64,000 nucleotides of DNA from Flavobacterium circumlabens (GTDB lineage Bacteria; Bacteroidota; Bacteroidia; Flavobacteriales; Flavobacteriaceae). The notes below the pieces were generated by a model. It was not told the DNA's origin, searched no databases, and was given only the letters and a program-made list of their open reading frames with translations. Made by a program: the position numbers and the translations under genes. Shown here piece after piece: positions 1-9,500 of the stretch. Position 1 is the first letter of the stretch. Every line of letters begins with the position of its first letter. The stretch covers positions 620,001-684,000 of the forward strand of contig NZ_SLWA01000002.1 of the NCBI RefSeq assembly GCF_004345565.1, given 5' to 3'.

Positions 1-48
1 GAAGGATTGCGTAACCGACCGACATTGCCGGATTATAAAAATCTATAA
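1..48 (+). CDS. 3' end of an upstream gene (possibly dihydrodipicolinate-synthase family)
   Basis: The first 15 codons of the window are open in frame 1, end in a TAA at 46-48, and would encode a tail ending in TLPDYKNL. Fifteen residues cannot identify a family. The guess of a DapA-family pyrroline-4-hydroxy-2-carboxylate deaminase rests on context only: that enzyme is the one step of the hydroxyproline pathway missing from the three genes just downstream. The 68 bases between this stop and the next start hold nothing I recognise. Confidence 0.4.
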   Translation, partial: EGLRNRPTLPDYKNL

Positions 49-116
49 TAATACATTCATCGGACTGGCTTTGCCTGTTTTTAAACAGCAGAGTATGCAT
101 TACTAATACAACAACT

Positions 117-1700
117 ATGATTACAGGAAAAAATTATATAGGAAGTCAGCTTAAAGCAGCCGGAACCATCACCTTAAAAACGTTCAATCCGCTTTTAAAT
201 ACCGAAAATCCGTGGGTTTTTACAGAAGCAACTGAGGAAGAAATAGAAGAGGCGGTTGCTTTAGCCAGTCAGGCATTTGTACGTTATAAAAAATGTTCCG
301 GATTAGAAAAGGCTGCATTTTTAAATGCCATTGCCGATGAAATTCTGGCATTAGGAGATGAATTGTTAGTTCAATATTGTAGCGAATCCGGTTTCCCAAA
401 AGGCCGCGCAGAAGGGGAGCGGGGCAGGATGATAGGACAGCTGCGTTCATTTGCAGAAATGCTTGTCGAGGGAAGCTGGGTTCAGGCTACAATAGATACC
501 GCAATACCGGAGCGGCAGCCTGCCCCGAAAGAAGATTTACGTAAGATGCTGGTACCGTTAGGACCTGTTGTCGTTTTTGGGTCCAGTAATTTTCCTTTTG
601 CCTTTTCAACCGCCGGAGGAGATACGGCTTCAGCTTTGGCTGCAGGTTGTCCTGTTATTGTAAAAAGCCATTCGATGCATATCGGAACTGGTGAACTGGT
701 GGCCTCGGCCATTATAAAAGCCGCACAAAAAACAAATATGCCCGAAGGCGTCTTTTCAAATCTTGCAGGGGGAGGAAGAACGCTGGGTGCCAGTCTGGTC
801 AAACATCCCTTAGTAAAAGCGGTAGGTTTTACAGGCAGTATCAGCGGAGGACGTGCTTTATGTGACCTAGCAGCACAGCGTCCTGAACCAATCCCGGTTT
901 TCGCCGAAATGGGAAGTGTAAACCCGGTTGTTCTGCTGCCCGATGCCTTGAAAGAAAACAGTCAAAAATGGGCGGCTGCTTATGCAGGTTCAATTACTTT
1001 GGGGGCAGGTCAGTTTTGTACCAATCCCGGTTTATTATTAGCGGTAAAAGGAGCGGCCTTAAATGAGTTTGCAGAAGAATTAACCACAGCAATCGAAAAT
1101 ACTCAGCCTTCCTGTATGCTGCATGCTTCCATGCAGGCTGATTTTGAAGAGGGTATCCTAAAAAGAGAAGCACAAAAAGGAGTTTCGAGAGTAGCGCAAT
1201 TTAAAGGAGAAGTGCCTCCCAACCATGGCAGAGCCACTATTCTGAAAGTGAGTGGGGAAGAATTCCTGAAAAATAAAGTACTAAGCCAGGAGGTTTTTGG
1301 TCCATTTTCAATCCTCGTAGAATGTGATAATGAGGCCGAATTAGTTCAAGTAATTAATACCTTGGAAGGACAATTAACAGGAACCATTATCGGTGCCGAA
1401 AATGAATTGCAACACCATCAGGACATTATTTTTGCTTTGCAGAAACGGGTAGGAAGATTGATTTTTAATGGTGTTCCAACCGGTGTAGAGGTATGCGCTG
1501 CTATGTTGCACGGCGGCCCCTATCCGGCATCATCAGATTCGAGATTTACTGCGGTGGGAACACACGCCGTTTACAGATGGGTGCGTCCGCTGAGTTATCA
1601 GAACTGGCCGGATGATTTGCTGCCGGCTGAATTGCAAAATGAAAATCCAATGCAAATTCTGCGTACAATAGATCATAAACTAACACGATCCAAAATATAA
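117..1700 (+). CDS. 2-oxoglutarate semialdehyde (2,5-dioxovalerate) dehydrogenase, ALDH superfamily
   Basis: A 527-residue NAD(P)-dependent aldehyde dehydrogenase. The fold's landmarks are visible: the N-terminal FGSSNFPFAFS segment near residue 154, the GFTGS nucleotide-binding turn near 237, the general base Glu264 in FAEMGSVNP, and the nucleophile Cys301 in GAGQFCTNPG. Length and the FAEMGSVNP motif fit the oxoglutarate-semialdehyde dehydrogenase branch rather than generic ALDHs. In hydroxyproline breakdown this enzyme makes the final product, 2-oxoglutarate. The stop is 1 base before the next ATG, so it is almost certainly co-transcribed with the epimerase. Substrate assignment is inferred from neighbours; an aldarate/arabinose role for the same enzyme type is possible but has no support nearby. 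Confidence 0.88.
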   Translation: MITGKNYIGSQLKAAGTITLKTFNPLLNTENPWVFTEATEEEIEEAVALASQAFVRYKKCSGLEKAAFLNAIADEILALGDELLVQYCSESGFPKGRAEGERGRMIGQLRSFAEMLVEGSWVQATIDTAIPERQPAPKEDLRKMLVPLGPVVVFGSSNFPFAFSTAGGDTASALAAGCPVIVKSHSMHIGTGELVASAIIKAAQKTNMPEGVFSNLAGGGRTLGASLVKHPLVKAVGFTGSISGGRALCDLAAQRPEPIPVFAEMGSVNPVVLLPDALKENSQKWAAAYAGSITLGAGQFCTNPGLLLAVKGAALNEFAEELTTAIENTQPSCMLHASMQADFEEGILKREAQKGVSRVAQFKGEVPPNHGRATILKVSGEEFLKNKVLSQEVFGPFSILVECDNEAELVQVINTLEGQLTGTIIGAENELQHHQDIIFALQKRVGRLIFNGVPTGVEVCAAMLHGGPYPASSDSRFTAVGTHAVYRWVRPLSYQNWPDDLLPAELQNENPMQILRTIDHKLTRSKI

Positions 1701-1701
1701 A

Positions 1702-2712
1702 ATGCTAAAGAAAACTTTTTTTTGTGTAGACGCACACACCTGCGGAAATCCCGTAAGAGTGGTTGCCGGAGGAGGGCCCAATTTACTGGGTGATTCCATG
1801 AGTGAAAAACGCCAGCATTTCCTGAAAGAATTTGACTGGATCAGAAAAGGTCTTATGTTCGAACCTCGCGGCCATGACATGATGAGTGGCAGTATCTTGT
1901 ATCCGCCCAGTAATCCGGACAATGATTTTGGGATTTTATTCATCGAAACTTCTGGCTGTCTGCCGATGTGCGGTCACGGAACCATCGGCACCATAACCAT
2001 TGCAATCGAAGAAGGACTCGTTATTCCTAAAACGCCCGGTAAAATCAAAATGGAAGCTCCGGCTGGTTTAGTACAAATTGAGTATCAGCAGACAGGCACT
2101 AAAGTCGATTGGGTACGTCTGACCAACGTCAAATCTTATCTGGCGGCAGAAGGATTAACCATTCAGTGCCCGGAACTCGGAGAAATTATTTTTGATGTGG
2201 CGTACGGAGGAAATTATTACGCCATTGTAGATCCGCAGGATCATTTTTCCGGTGTTCAGGATTTCACCGCAGGTAAAATTATCCAGTACAGTCAGGAATT
2301 ACGCAACCGGATCAATGAGGAATATCCCAATTGTTTTATTCATCCTGAAAACAATACGATCAGGGATGTGACCCATATGTTATGGACCGGACATCCTATT
2401 GATCCGAAATCATCTGGCAGGAATGCTGTTTTTTATGGAGACAAAGCCATAGACCGTTCGCCTTGCGGTACAGGAACTTCTGCAAGAATGGCGCAATTGC
2501 ATGCAAAAGGAAAGCTGAAAGCAGGAGAGGAATTTATTCACGAAAGTTATATAGGAAGTAAATTTATTGGAAAAGTAGTCGAAGAAACAAGTATCGGAGA
2601 CATTCCGGCCATTGTTCCCAGTATTCAGGGCTGGGCAAAAGTATATGGCTACAACAACATCATTATTGATGAAAGTGATGATCCTTACGCATTTGGATTT
2701 CAGGTACTTTAA
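1702..2712 (+). CDS. 4-hydroxyproline 2-epimerase (proline racemase family)
   Basis: A 336-residue cytosolic, cofactor-independent epimerase. Both catalytic cysteines of the family are present: Cys90 in MCGHGTIG and Cys255 in DRSPCGTGTSA. Members with two cysteines act as racemases or epimerases, while trans-3-hydroxyproline dehydratases replace one of them, so epimerase is the better call. It would convert trans-4-hydroxy-L-proline to cis-4-hydroxy-D-proline. The gene starts one base after the aldehyde dehydrogenase stop and is followed 70 bp later by the D-amino-acid dehydrogenase expected to take its product. Proline racemase is the alternative; the neighbourhood argues against it. Confidence 0.9.
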   Translation: MLKKTFFCVDAHTCGNPVRVVAGGGPNLLGDSMSEKRQHFLKEFDWIRKGLMFEPRGHDMMSGSILYPPSNPDNDFGILFIETSGCLPMCGHGTIGTITIAIEEGLVIPKTPGKIKMEAPAGLVQIEYQQTGTKVDWVRLTNVKSYLAAEGLTIQCPELGEIIFDVAYGGNYYAIVDPQDHFSGVQDFTAGKIIQYSQELRNRINEEYPNCFIHPENNTIRDVTHMLWTGHPIDPKSSGRNAVFYGDKAIDRSPCGTGTSARMAQLHAKGKLKAGEEFIHESYIGSKFIGKVVEETSIGDIPAIVPSIQGWAKVYGYNNIIIDESDDPYAFGFQVL

Positions 2713-2782
2713 AAATTCGAAAAAATAGTTGGCGATTGATAAAGGTACTAAGTCTTGTCAATGAACTTTTAATTAAAAATGT

Positions 2783-4018
2783 ATGAAAAAAGTAGGGATT
2801 GTTGGCGGTGGAATTATTGGCTTGTGTTCTGCTTATTATCTGGACAAAGAAGGTTACGAAGTAAGTATTTTCGATGAATCGCCCATGGATAACGGCTGTT
2901 CGTACGGAAATGCCGGAATGATTGTGCCTTCACATATTATACCTTTGGCACAACCCGGAATGATCGCGCAGGGCATGAGATGGATGTTTGACAGCCAGAG
3001 TCCGTTTTATGTAAAACCGCGTCTCAATACCGATTTATTAAAATGGGGCTGGCAATTTTATAAACACGCCAACAGAAATCACGTAGAGAAAGCAATGCCG
3101 GCTTTACGTAATCTTTCGATGTTGAGTAAAGAGTTATATCAGGATTTTGCAAGAGAAAACAATTCCTTTTTTTACGAGGAAAAAGGACTTTTAATGCTTT
3201 ATAAAAGTGATAAGGTAGCAGAAGAAATGTACCACGAAGGCAAAGAAGCAGAACGATTGGGTCTTGAAGTCGATTATCTTTCTAAAACAGCCGTTGCAGC
3301 TTTGGAAACAGGAACCAAAACCGATGTTATTGGCGGTGTTCATTATAAAAGTGATGCCCATTTGTACCCGCAAAAATTCATGAAGTTTATCAAAGGAGAA
3401 TTAATTCGTTTAAAAGTGGAAATCCATTCCTGTACTACGGTTAAGGATTTTCATTTCGAAGGAAATAAAATTGCTAAAATAGCAACGGATAAAGGCACTT
3501 TTGCAACCGATGAAGTAGTATTGGCGGCGGGTTCGTGGAGTCCTTCATTAGCAAAAAAGCTAAATATCTCCCTCTCGATTTTACCCGGAAAAGGGTATAG
3601 TTTTACACTAAAAAACAAAAATCAAAAGCCGGCAATTCCATCGATTTTATGCGAAGGAAAAGTAGCGGTAACGCCTATGAACAATGACATTCATTTTGGC
3701 GTAACTATGGAAATAACGCATACCGCAGATACCAAAATAAATACAAACAGGCTTCAGGGAATCGTAACTACCATTAATGATTTTTATCCCGAAATGCAGA
3801 TTGAAATGCCAAAAACAGCAGATACCTGGTTCGGATTCAGGCCTTGTACACCATCCGGAATGCCGATTATTACAAGAGATAAAAAAATTGTAAATTTGAC
3901 ACTGGCTACAGGACATGCCATGATGGGATTAAGTCTGGCACCGGCAACCGGTAAAATTGTAACGGAGATTATCGTTGGTAAAACAACTTCTGTAGATACA
4001 AAAATGTTTCAACTGTAA
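2783..4018 (+). CDS. FAD-dependent D-amino-acid dehydrogenase (probable D-hydroxyproline dehydrogenase)
   Basis: A 411-residue DadA/DAO-type flavoprotein. The N-terminus has the dinucleotide-binding GxGxxG (IVGGGIIGLCSAYYL, residues 5-19) followed by the acidic end of strand two. The C-terminus has the conserved WFGFRPCTPSGMPI and GHAMMGLSLAPATG segments that close the FAD site. In this operon it should oxidise cis-4-hydroxy-D-proline to pyrroline-4-hydroxy-2-carboxylate and pass electrons to the respiratory chain. There is no signal peptide, so it acts at the cytoplasmic face. The stop lies 21 bp before the peptidase ATG, which links peptide cleavage and hydroxyproline oxidation in one transcription unit. 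Use of D-proline or other D-amino acids cannot be excluded. Confidence 0.85.
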   Translation: MKKVGIVGGGIIGLCSAYYLDKEGYEVSIFDESPMDNGCSYGNAGMIVPSHIIPLAQPGMIAQGMRWMFDSQSPFYVKPRLNTDLLKWGWQFYKHANRNHVEKAMPALRNLSMLSKELYQDFARENNSFFYEEKGLLMLYKSDKVAEEMYHEGKEAERLGLEVDYLSKTAVAALETGTKTDVIGGVHYKSDAHLYPQKFMKFIKGELIRLKVEIHSCTTVKDFHFEGNKIAKIATDKGTFATDEVVLAAGSWSPSLAKKLNISLSILPGKGYSFTLKNKNQKPAIPSILCEGKVAVTPMNNDIHFGVTMEITHTADTKINTNRLQGIVTTINDFYPEMQIEMPKTADTWFGFRPCTPSGMPIITRDKKIVNLTLATGHAMMGLSLAPATGKIVTEIIVGKTTSVDTKMFQL

Positions 4019-4039
4019 TTAAGAATAAAAACCACTACT

Positions 4040-6199
4040 ATGAAAAAGTATTTACTACTGTTACTCTTTGTTTGTTCCTCTGTTTTTGCGCAGCATGATA
4101 TCGACATCAATAGTCTGAACTGGTTACCCGATTCCCATTCGTTTTGGGTCAATAAAAGTAACACTATAGAAGTGTATGATGTGGACAAATTAGACAAGCA
4201 CGCCACAATTCTGACGCAGCAGCAGTTGTCTGAATCCGGCTTTAATGGAGAAATTGAAGATTTGGTCTGGAATACCAATAAAACAAAAGTACTGTTGTAT
4301 ACGAATTCAAAAAAAGTTTGGAGAGCCAATACAAAAGGAGATTACTGGTTTTTTGATTTAGCAACGGGAAAAGGAAAACAATTAGGAAAAAACCTGGATG
4401 CGTCTTCATTGATGTTTGCGAAATTTTCAGGGGATAGTGAAAATGTAGCCTATGTTTCCAATCATAATATTTACCTTGAAAATATAAAGACGGGAAAAAT
4501 AACACCGCTGACCACAGATGGAACCGATAAAATTATCAACGGAACATTTGACTGGGTGTATGAAGAAGAACTGGCAGCCCGAGACGGATTCAGATGGAGC
4601 CCTGACGGCAAGAGTATTGCTTTCTGGCGCGTAGATGCATCGGAAACCAAATTTCATTTCATGATTAATAATACCGATTCTTTGTATCCGGTTGTCGTTC
4701 CGGTTGAATACCCAAAAGCAGGAGAGAAACCTTCGTCGGTTAAAATCGGTGTAATTGATATCGCTTCTTTACAGACCAATTGGCTGAATATTCCAGGAGA
4801 ACCGGATAACAATTATTTAGTGCGAATGAAATGGCTGACAAACCAGTCGGTTATGGTGATTCAGTTAAACCGCAATCAAAATCAGGTTGCCTTTTACAAT
4901 TGCGATACCAAATCAGGTGCCGCTAAGGTAATTTATAAAGAAGAATCTGCAGCATGGATCGATGTTTTTGATATTTCCTCCGGTCAATACGATGGCTTCC
5001 CTTGTCATTTTGTAGAGAATGGAAAATCCTTTTTATGGAGTTCTGATGCAGATGGCTGGATGCATATTTATAAAATCAGCAGTGATGGTAAATCAAAAGA
5101 ATTAATTACGACCGCTAATTTTGATGCTTATTTTCAGGCCTACAACGATAAGACCAAAACAATTTATTTTAAAGCAAGTCCAACAGATGCGACACAACGT
5201 TATTTGTACGAAACCAATCTAAATTCAAAAAAGACCAAAAAAGTAACGCCGGATCTGTTTGACGGTACCAACGAATATAGTTTCTCCACAGATGCGATGT
5301 ATGCAAAACACACCAATTCCAATATCAACAGAGACTACAATACACGATTAATTGCATTAGCTGGACATAAAAAAATACTACCGCAGGAAGCCGATTCCTT
5401 TCAGGCACCTCAGCGTGATTACACTATGGAGAAATTCAAAGTAACCACAGTAGACGGAATAGAGATGGATGGAATAATGGCGAAACCATTGGATTTTGAT
5501 CCTTCAAAAAAATATCCGGTATTCTTTTATGTGTATGGAGAGCCAATGGCATCAGTCGCCAATGATGAACCTTATTTTTACCCGTTTATCGGCCGGGTAA
5601 TTCCGGAGGGATATATCGGAATAGCGATGGATAACAGAGGAACCCCTGTAATGAAAGGAACGAAATGGAGAAAGTCAATTTATAAAAACATCGGAATTAT
5701 AAACACCCGTGATCAGGCCATGGCAGCCAAAGAAATTCTAAAATGGAAATTCGTGGATTCCGACCGAATAGCCGTTCACGGCTGGAGCGGTGGTGGAGCA
5801 GTAACTTTAAACCTGATGTTTCAGTATCCTGATATCTACAAAACAGGTATCGCAATTTCAGCCGTTACAGACCAGCATTTTTACGATAATATTTATACAG
5901 AACGTTATATGGGTATTCCGAGTGAGAATGAAGCCACTTATATTCAGGCCTCTCCTGTAACCCATGCCAAAAACTTAAAAGGAAACCTGTTGTACATTCA
6001 CGGTACAGGCGATGACAACGTACATTATAAAAATGCCGAGGTACTGATAAACGAACTGATTAAATACGATAAAATGTTTGACCTGATGATTTACCCAAAT
6101 CGCTCGCACAATATTGATGAGGGTGAAGGAACAAGTAAGCATTTACTGGATACCTTTGTGAGGTTTATTGAAAAGAATTGTCCTGCCGGAGGGAAGTAG
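4040..6199 (+). CDS. Dipeptidyl peptidase IV (S9B prolyl oligopeptidase family)
   Basis: A 719-residue secreted serine peptidase that removes N-terminal Xaa-Pro dipeptides. Residues 1-17 form a signal peptide ending at FAQ. Residues about 20-470 form the beta-propeller, which carries the double-Glu substrate anchor in DWVYEEEL (residues 171-178). The alpha/beta-hydrolase domain holds nucleophile Ser583 in GWSGGG, an acid at D658/D659 in GTGDDNVH, and His690 in RSHNI. The nucleophile elbow is GWSGGG rather than the usual GWSYGG, a minor departure. Its position 21 bp after the D-hydroxyproline dehydrogenase supports a role in releasing Pro/Hyp dipeptides in the periplasm. The family assignment is secure. 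Confidence 0.95.
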   Translation: MKKYLLLLLFVCSSVFAQHDIDINSLNWLPDSHSFWVNKSNTIEVYDVDKLDKHATILTQQQLSESGFNGEIEDLVWNTNKTKVLLYTNSKKVWRANTKGDYWFFDLATGKGKQLGKNLDASSLMFAKFSGDSENVAYVSNHNIYLENIKTGKITPLTTDGTDKIINGTFDWVYEEELAARDGFRWSPDGKSIAFWRVDASETKFHFMINNTDSLYPVVVPVEYPKAGEKPSSVKIGVIDIASLQTNWLNIPGEPDNNYLVRMKWLTNQSVMVIQLNRNQNQVAFYNCDTKSGAAKVIYKEESAAWIDVFDISSGQYDGFPCHFVENGKSFLWSSDADGWMHIYKISSDGKSKELITTANFDAYFQAYNDKTKTIYFKASPTDATQRYLYETNLNSKKTKKVTPDLFDGTNEYSFSTDAMYAKHTNSNINRDYNTRLIALAGHKKILPQEADSFQAPQRDYTMEKFKVTTVDGIEMDGIMAKPLDFDPSKKYPVFFYVYGEPMASVANDEPYFYPFIGRVIPEGYIGIAMDNRGTPVMKGTKWRKSIYKNIGIINTRDQAMAAKEILKWKFVDSDRIAVHGWSGGGAVTLNLMFQYPDIYKTGIAISAVTDQHFYDNIYTERYMGIPSENEATYIQASPVTHAKNLKGNLLYIHGTGDDNVHYKNAEVLINELIKYDKMFDLMIYPNRSHNIDEGEGTSKHLLDTFVRFIEKNCPAGGK

Positions 6200-6422
6200 T
6201 TTTTTAGTCGCAGTCTCAGTTTTTAGTCTCAGTCTCAGTCTTGAGTCTTCAGTCTTGAGTCTCAGTCTTGAGTCTCAGTATTCAGTTTTCAGTGTCACTC
6301 TGAGCGAAGTCGAAACGCGTTTCTACTGTAAAGTTTAGGTTTCAGTTTTCAAGTGAGACTGAAAACTGCGACTGCGACTGTTCTTACAACTGCGACTTTC
6401 CTCGCGACTGAAGACTAAAAAA
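6199..6422. repeat. Degenerate CAGTCT/TGAGTC repeat tract forming a long imperfect palindrome
   Basis: The gap between the peptidase and the metalloprotease holds repeated short units (cagtctcagt, cttgagtctc). Its left half, beginning ttttagtcgcagtctcag, is an imperfect inverted copy of the right half, which ends gcgactgaagactaaaa. A tgtcactctgagcgaagtcgaa motif, of the sort scattered through flavobacterial intergenic DNA, sits near the centre. On RNA it would fold into a large hairpin and may separate the two transcription units. The remaining ~90 bp before 6516 include a TAnnTTTG-like -7 element at 6481-6488 without a clear -33 partner. Confidence 0.7.
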
Positions 6423-6515
6423 AGCTAATTATATACCAATTCTTACTAAAATAGTATCAGAAAGAAAGAATCTGTAGGGTTAAATTTGGTTATTACTAAT
6501 TAAAACCAAAAAACC

Positions 6516-9500
6516 ATGAAATTAAAACTACTACTGTTCTTTCTGATTTTCAGTGTATTGAAAGTTAGTGCTCAGGGCTTGCCTTGTCGGACAACCGAAG
6601 AAAATGCAAAAGTGTACCGGAATCATCCGGCTTCGCTTCAGGAGAAAAAAGACTTTGATGTATTTAGCAAAAAGTTTGCTTTACAGCGAAAAAACAAAAC
6701 CTCAAAAGAAGCCGCTGTTACCTATACCATTCCGGTGGTATTCCATATTTATAGAGACGTTCAAAGCGGTAAAACCGTTACCTATGAAAAAATTGTAAAT
6801 CATCTGGCACAACTCAACGATGATTTCAACGGAAGAAATGCCGATTTTCAGACTGTCGAATCTTTTTTTCAGCCCCGAAGAGGAACTATAAATGTGGAAT
6901 TCAAACTGGCGAAAAAAGATCCTAATGGAGGCTGTACTTCAGGGGTTATCTTTCATCCCGCCAAAAACGGTTACGGAAATGGCGGGGGGTATGATGATCA
7001 GATTGCAGCCGATGCCTGGGACAATACCAAATACATGAATGTTTACATTCAGAATGATTTGTATAATGATGGTGCCACCAATAACTCCGGAGTGGCCTGG
7101 TATCCCAATTCCGATATGACGGCAAGTAATACGGCCCGTGTGGTGTTTAATGGCGCTTACCTGTATGACAACTCCTATAGCAAGGAATTCTCCGCAACCT
7201 TAACGCATGAGTTTGGTCACTTCCTAAATTTAATTCACACTTTTGAAGGAGGCTGCTCCGGAACCGATGAAGTTGATGATACTCCGGCAGAAGACGCAAA
7301 GCATACTTTGGCTTGTACACCCGGTACTAATTGTAGCGGAGATAAAGTGAATTTTGAAAATTATATGGGATATAATGGCGCTCAGGGCTGTTATAAAATG
7401 TATACCCAGGGTCAGATCAGCAGAATGCTCGCTGCTTTAGAGCACCCTGCCCGTAAATCGTTATGGCAGGCTCAAAATCTGATCGATACGGGTGTGAACT
7501 TAGCAGGAAGTGCTTTGCTGGCTTCGGTAGCATCCTTTAAAGAAGCATTGATAAATGATGGTTCTTTTAGTACTTCATCAACAGTAACCCTAAGCGGTAC
7601 CAAAAATTTTGCACTTAGTTCCGGAACACTCACTTCAGGGACACATTTCACGCATACTTTTCCGGCAGGAATAACACCTGTTCTGACCGTAAATTCAAAC
7701 AAGCAGATTACAATAACCCTTACAGGAAAAGCAACCAGTCACGCTTTGGCAAATAATGCTTCAGGCGGAATTACTTTTTTACCGGCCGCTTTTGTAGGCG
7801 GAATTGCTGATTTATCGTGTACGGCACTGTTCTTTAATTTTAGATTTTCAGATCCGTACGGAATCTTTTTTGTCGATATGCCGGATGTTACCGTTTCATC
7901 GGATCTGACATGGAAATACTTTGAAATTGCCAAAGGAGACGATCCTGCCTTTGGAGGCTGGAGATTTGATGCCAATGCTTTGAAAATCGAAACCTATGCT
8001 AAAAGAATGGTATGCGAAAACGGTACCAAAAATATAACATTGCTGGCATCGAATACAGCAGTTGGACCTGTAAGCAATATGACTGTGCCGGGAGCATTCC
8101 CTAATCAGCTGGATCTGCGAACAGCAGCTTACACTGCATGGGACGGAAAAACCGGTTATGCAGGTTTTGATTATCTAATTGATGGTTTAACGTGTTACGG
8201 CTGGTTTAAAATTACCGTCAATGCCAACGGAGATGGATATACGATCTCTGAATACGCCTATAACACCCAGCCGAATACTCCGATTTATACCGGAATGACC
8301 GCTAAAACGGCTGTAGTTTTATCCGAAGGAACCTTATATGAATCGGAAGCAAATGATGGTAATATAACCACAAGCACTACAATTACCTTGTCCACCAATA
8401 ATGGAACATTTACCAAAAGTAGTGGAACCTGGACCGAAGGAACACATTATACCATAACGGGAGTTCCGGCGGGCTTAACAGCGACTCTTAGCCTTCAGGG
8501 AACTAGTAAAACAGTCGTTACTTTTACCGGAAAGGCCAATGCCCACCTTCCTGCTAACGACGCGGCTGTTGTGATTACTTTTAAAGATGCTGCCATTACA
8601 GGCGGAATTGCGACGCTGGACAATGCTTCCAAAACAATCAACCTGAAATTTGATGCACCCTACGGTATATTTTATGTCAATAATACCGATTATGTAGCAT
8701 CGGCAGCAGCCACCTGGCAATTTTTCAGCTTAGGAATAGGTGATAATACCGACTACGGTGCCTGGCAATTTGCAGCAGCTGCTTTGAAAATGGAAACCTA
8801 TGGCAAAAGATTAGTTGGGGAAACAGGTACCAGAAACATTTCATTTATCCCTGAAGGAACTATTATCGGAGCATCCAATACTTTTGTAGCGCCCGGAAGT
8901 GCCTATCCGGATCAATTGGATTTAAGAACTCCCGCTTATACAGCCTGGGATAATAAAACAGGATACGTCGGTTTTGAATATAAAAGCAGAGGACGTACTT
9001 GTTACGGATGGATGCACGTAAAAGTAGAAGCTGGCGGAACAGGATATACCGTTTTGGATTTTGGCTATAACACCAAACCCAACGAATCCATTAAAGCCGG
9101 AATACAAAATACAACTACCGTTCCGGCACCTTCCAATTTAACAGCAACGGCAGCAAATTTAGAAGTGCAGCTCAGCTGGGTGAATAATGCAACTAATGCC
9201 ACCAGTATAGTGATCGAAAGAGCCGGATCAGATGCTGTTTTTGCCGAAATTGCGACTTTAGCCCCTACGGCAACTACGTATACGAATTCCGCTTTAACGG
9301 CAGGCAGCACCTACCAATATAAGATCAGGGCAAAAGCGGCAGCTGTTTATTCGGAATATTCGAATGTCGTTTCGGCTGTTATTCCAAACACGGCTTTGTG
9401 TACGGTTCAGGCCGCAAACGGTTATGAATTTATTAATGCGGTAACGGTAGGAAGTTTTACCCATACTTCCGGAAAAGATACCTCCGGTTATACCGATTAT

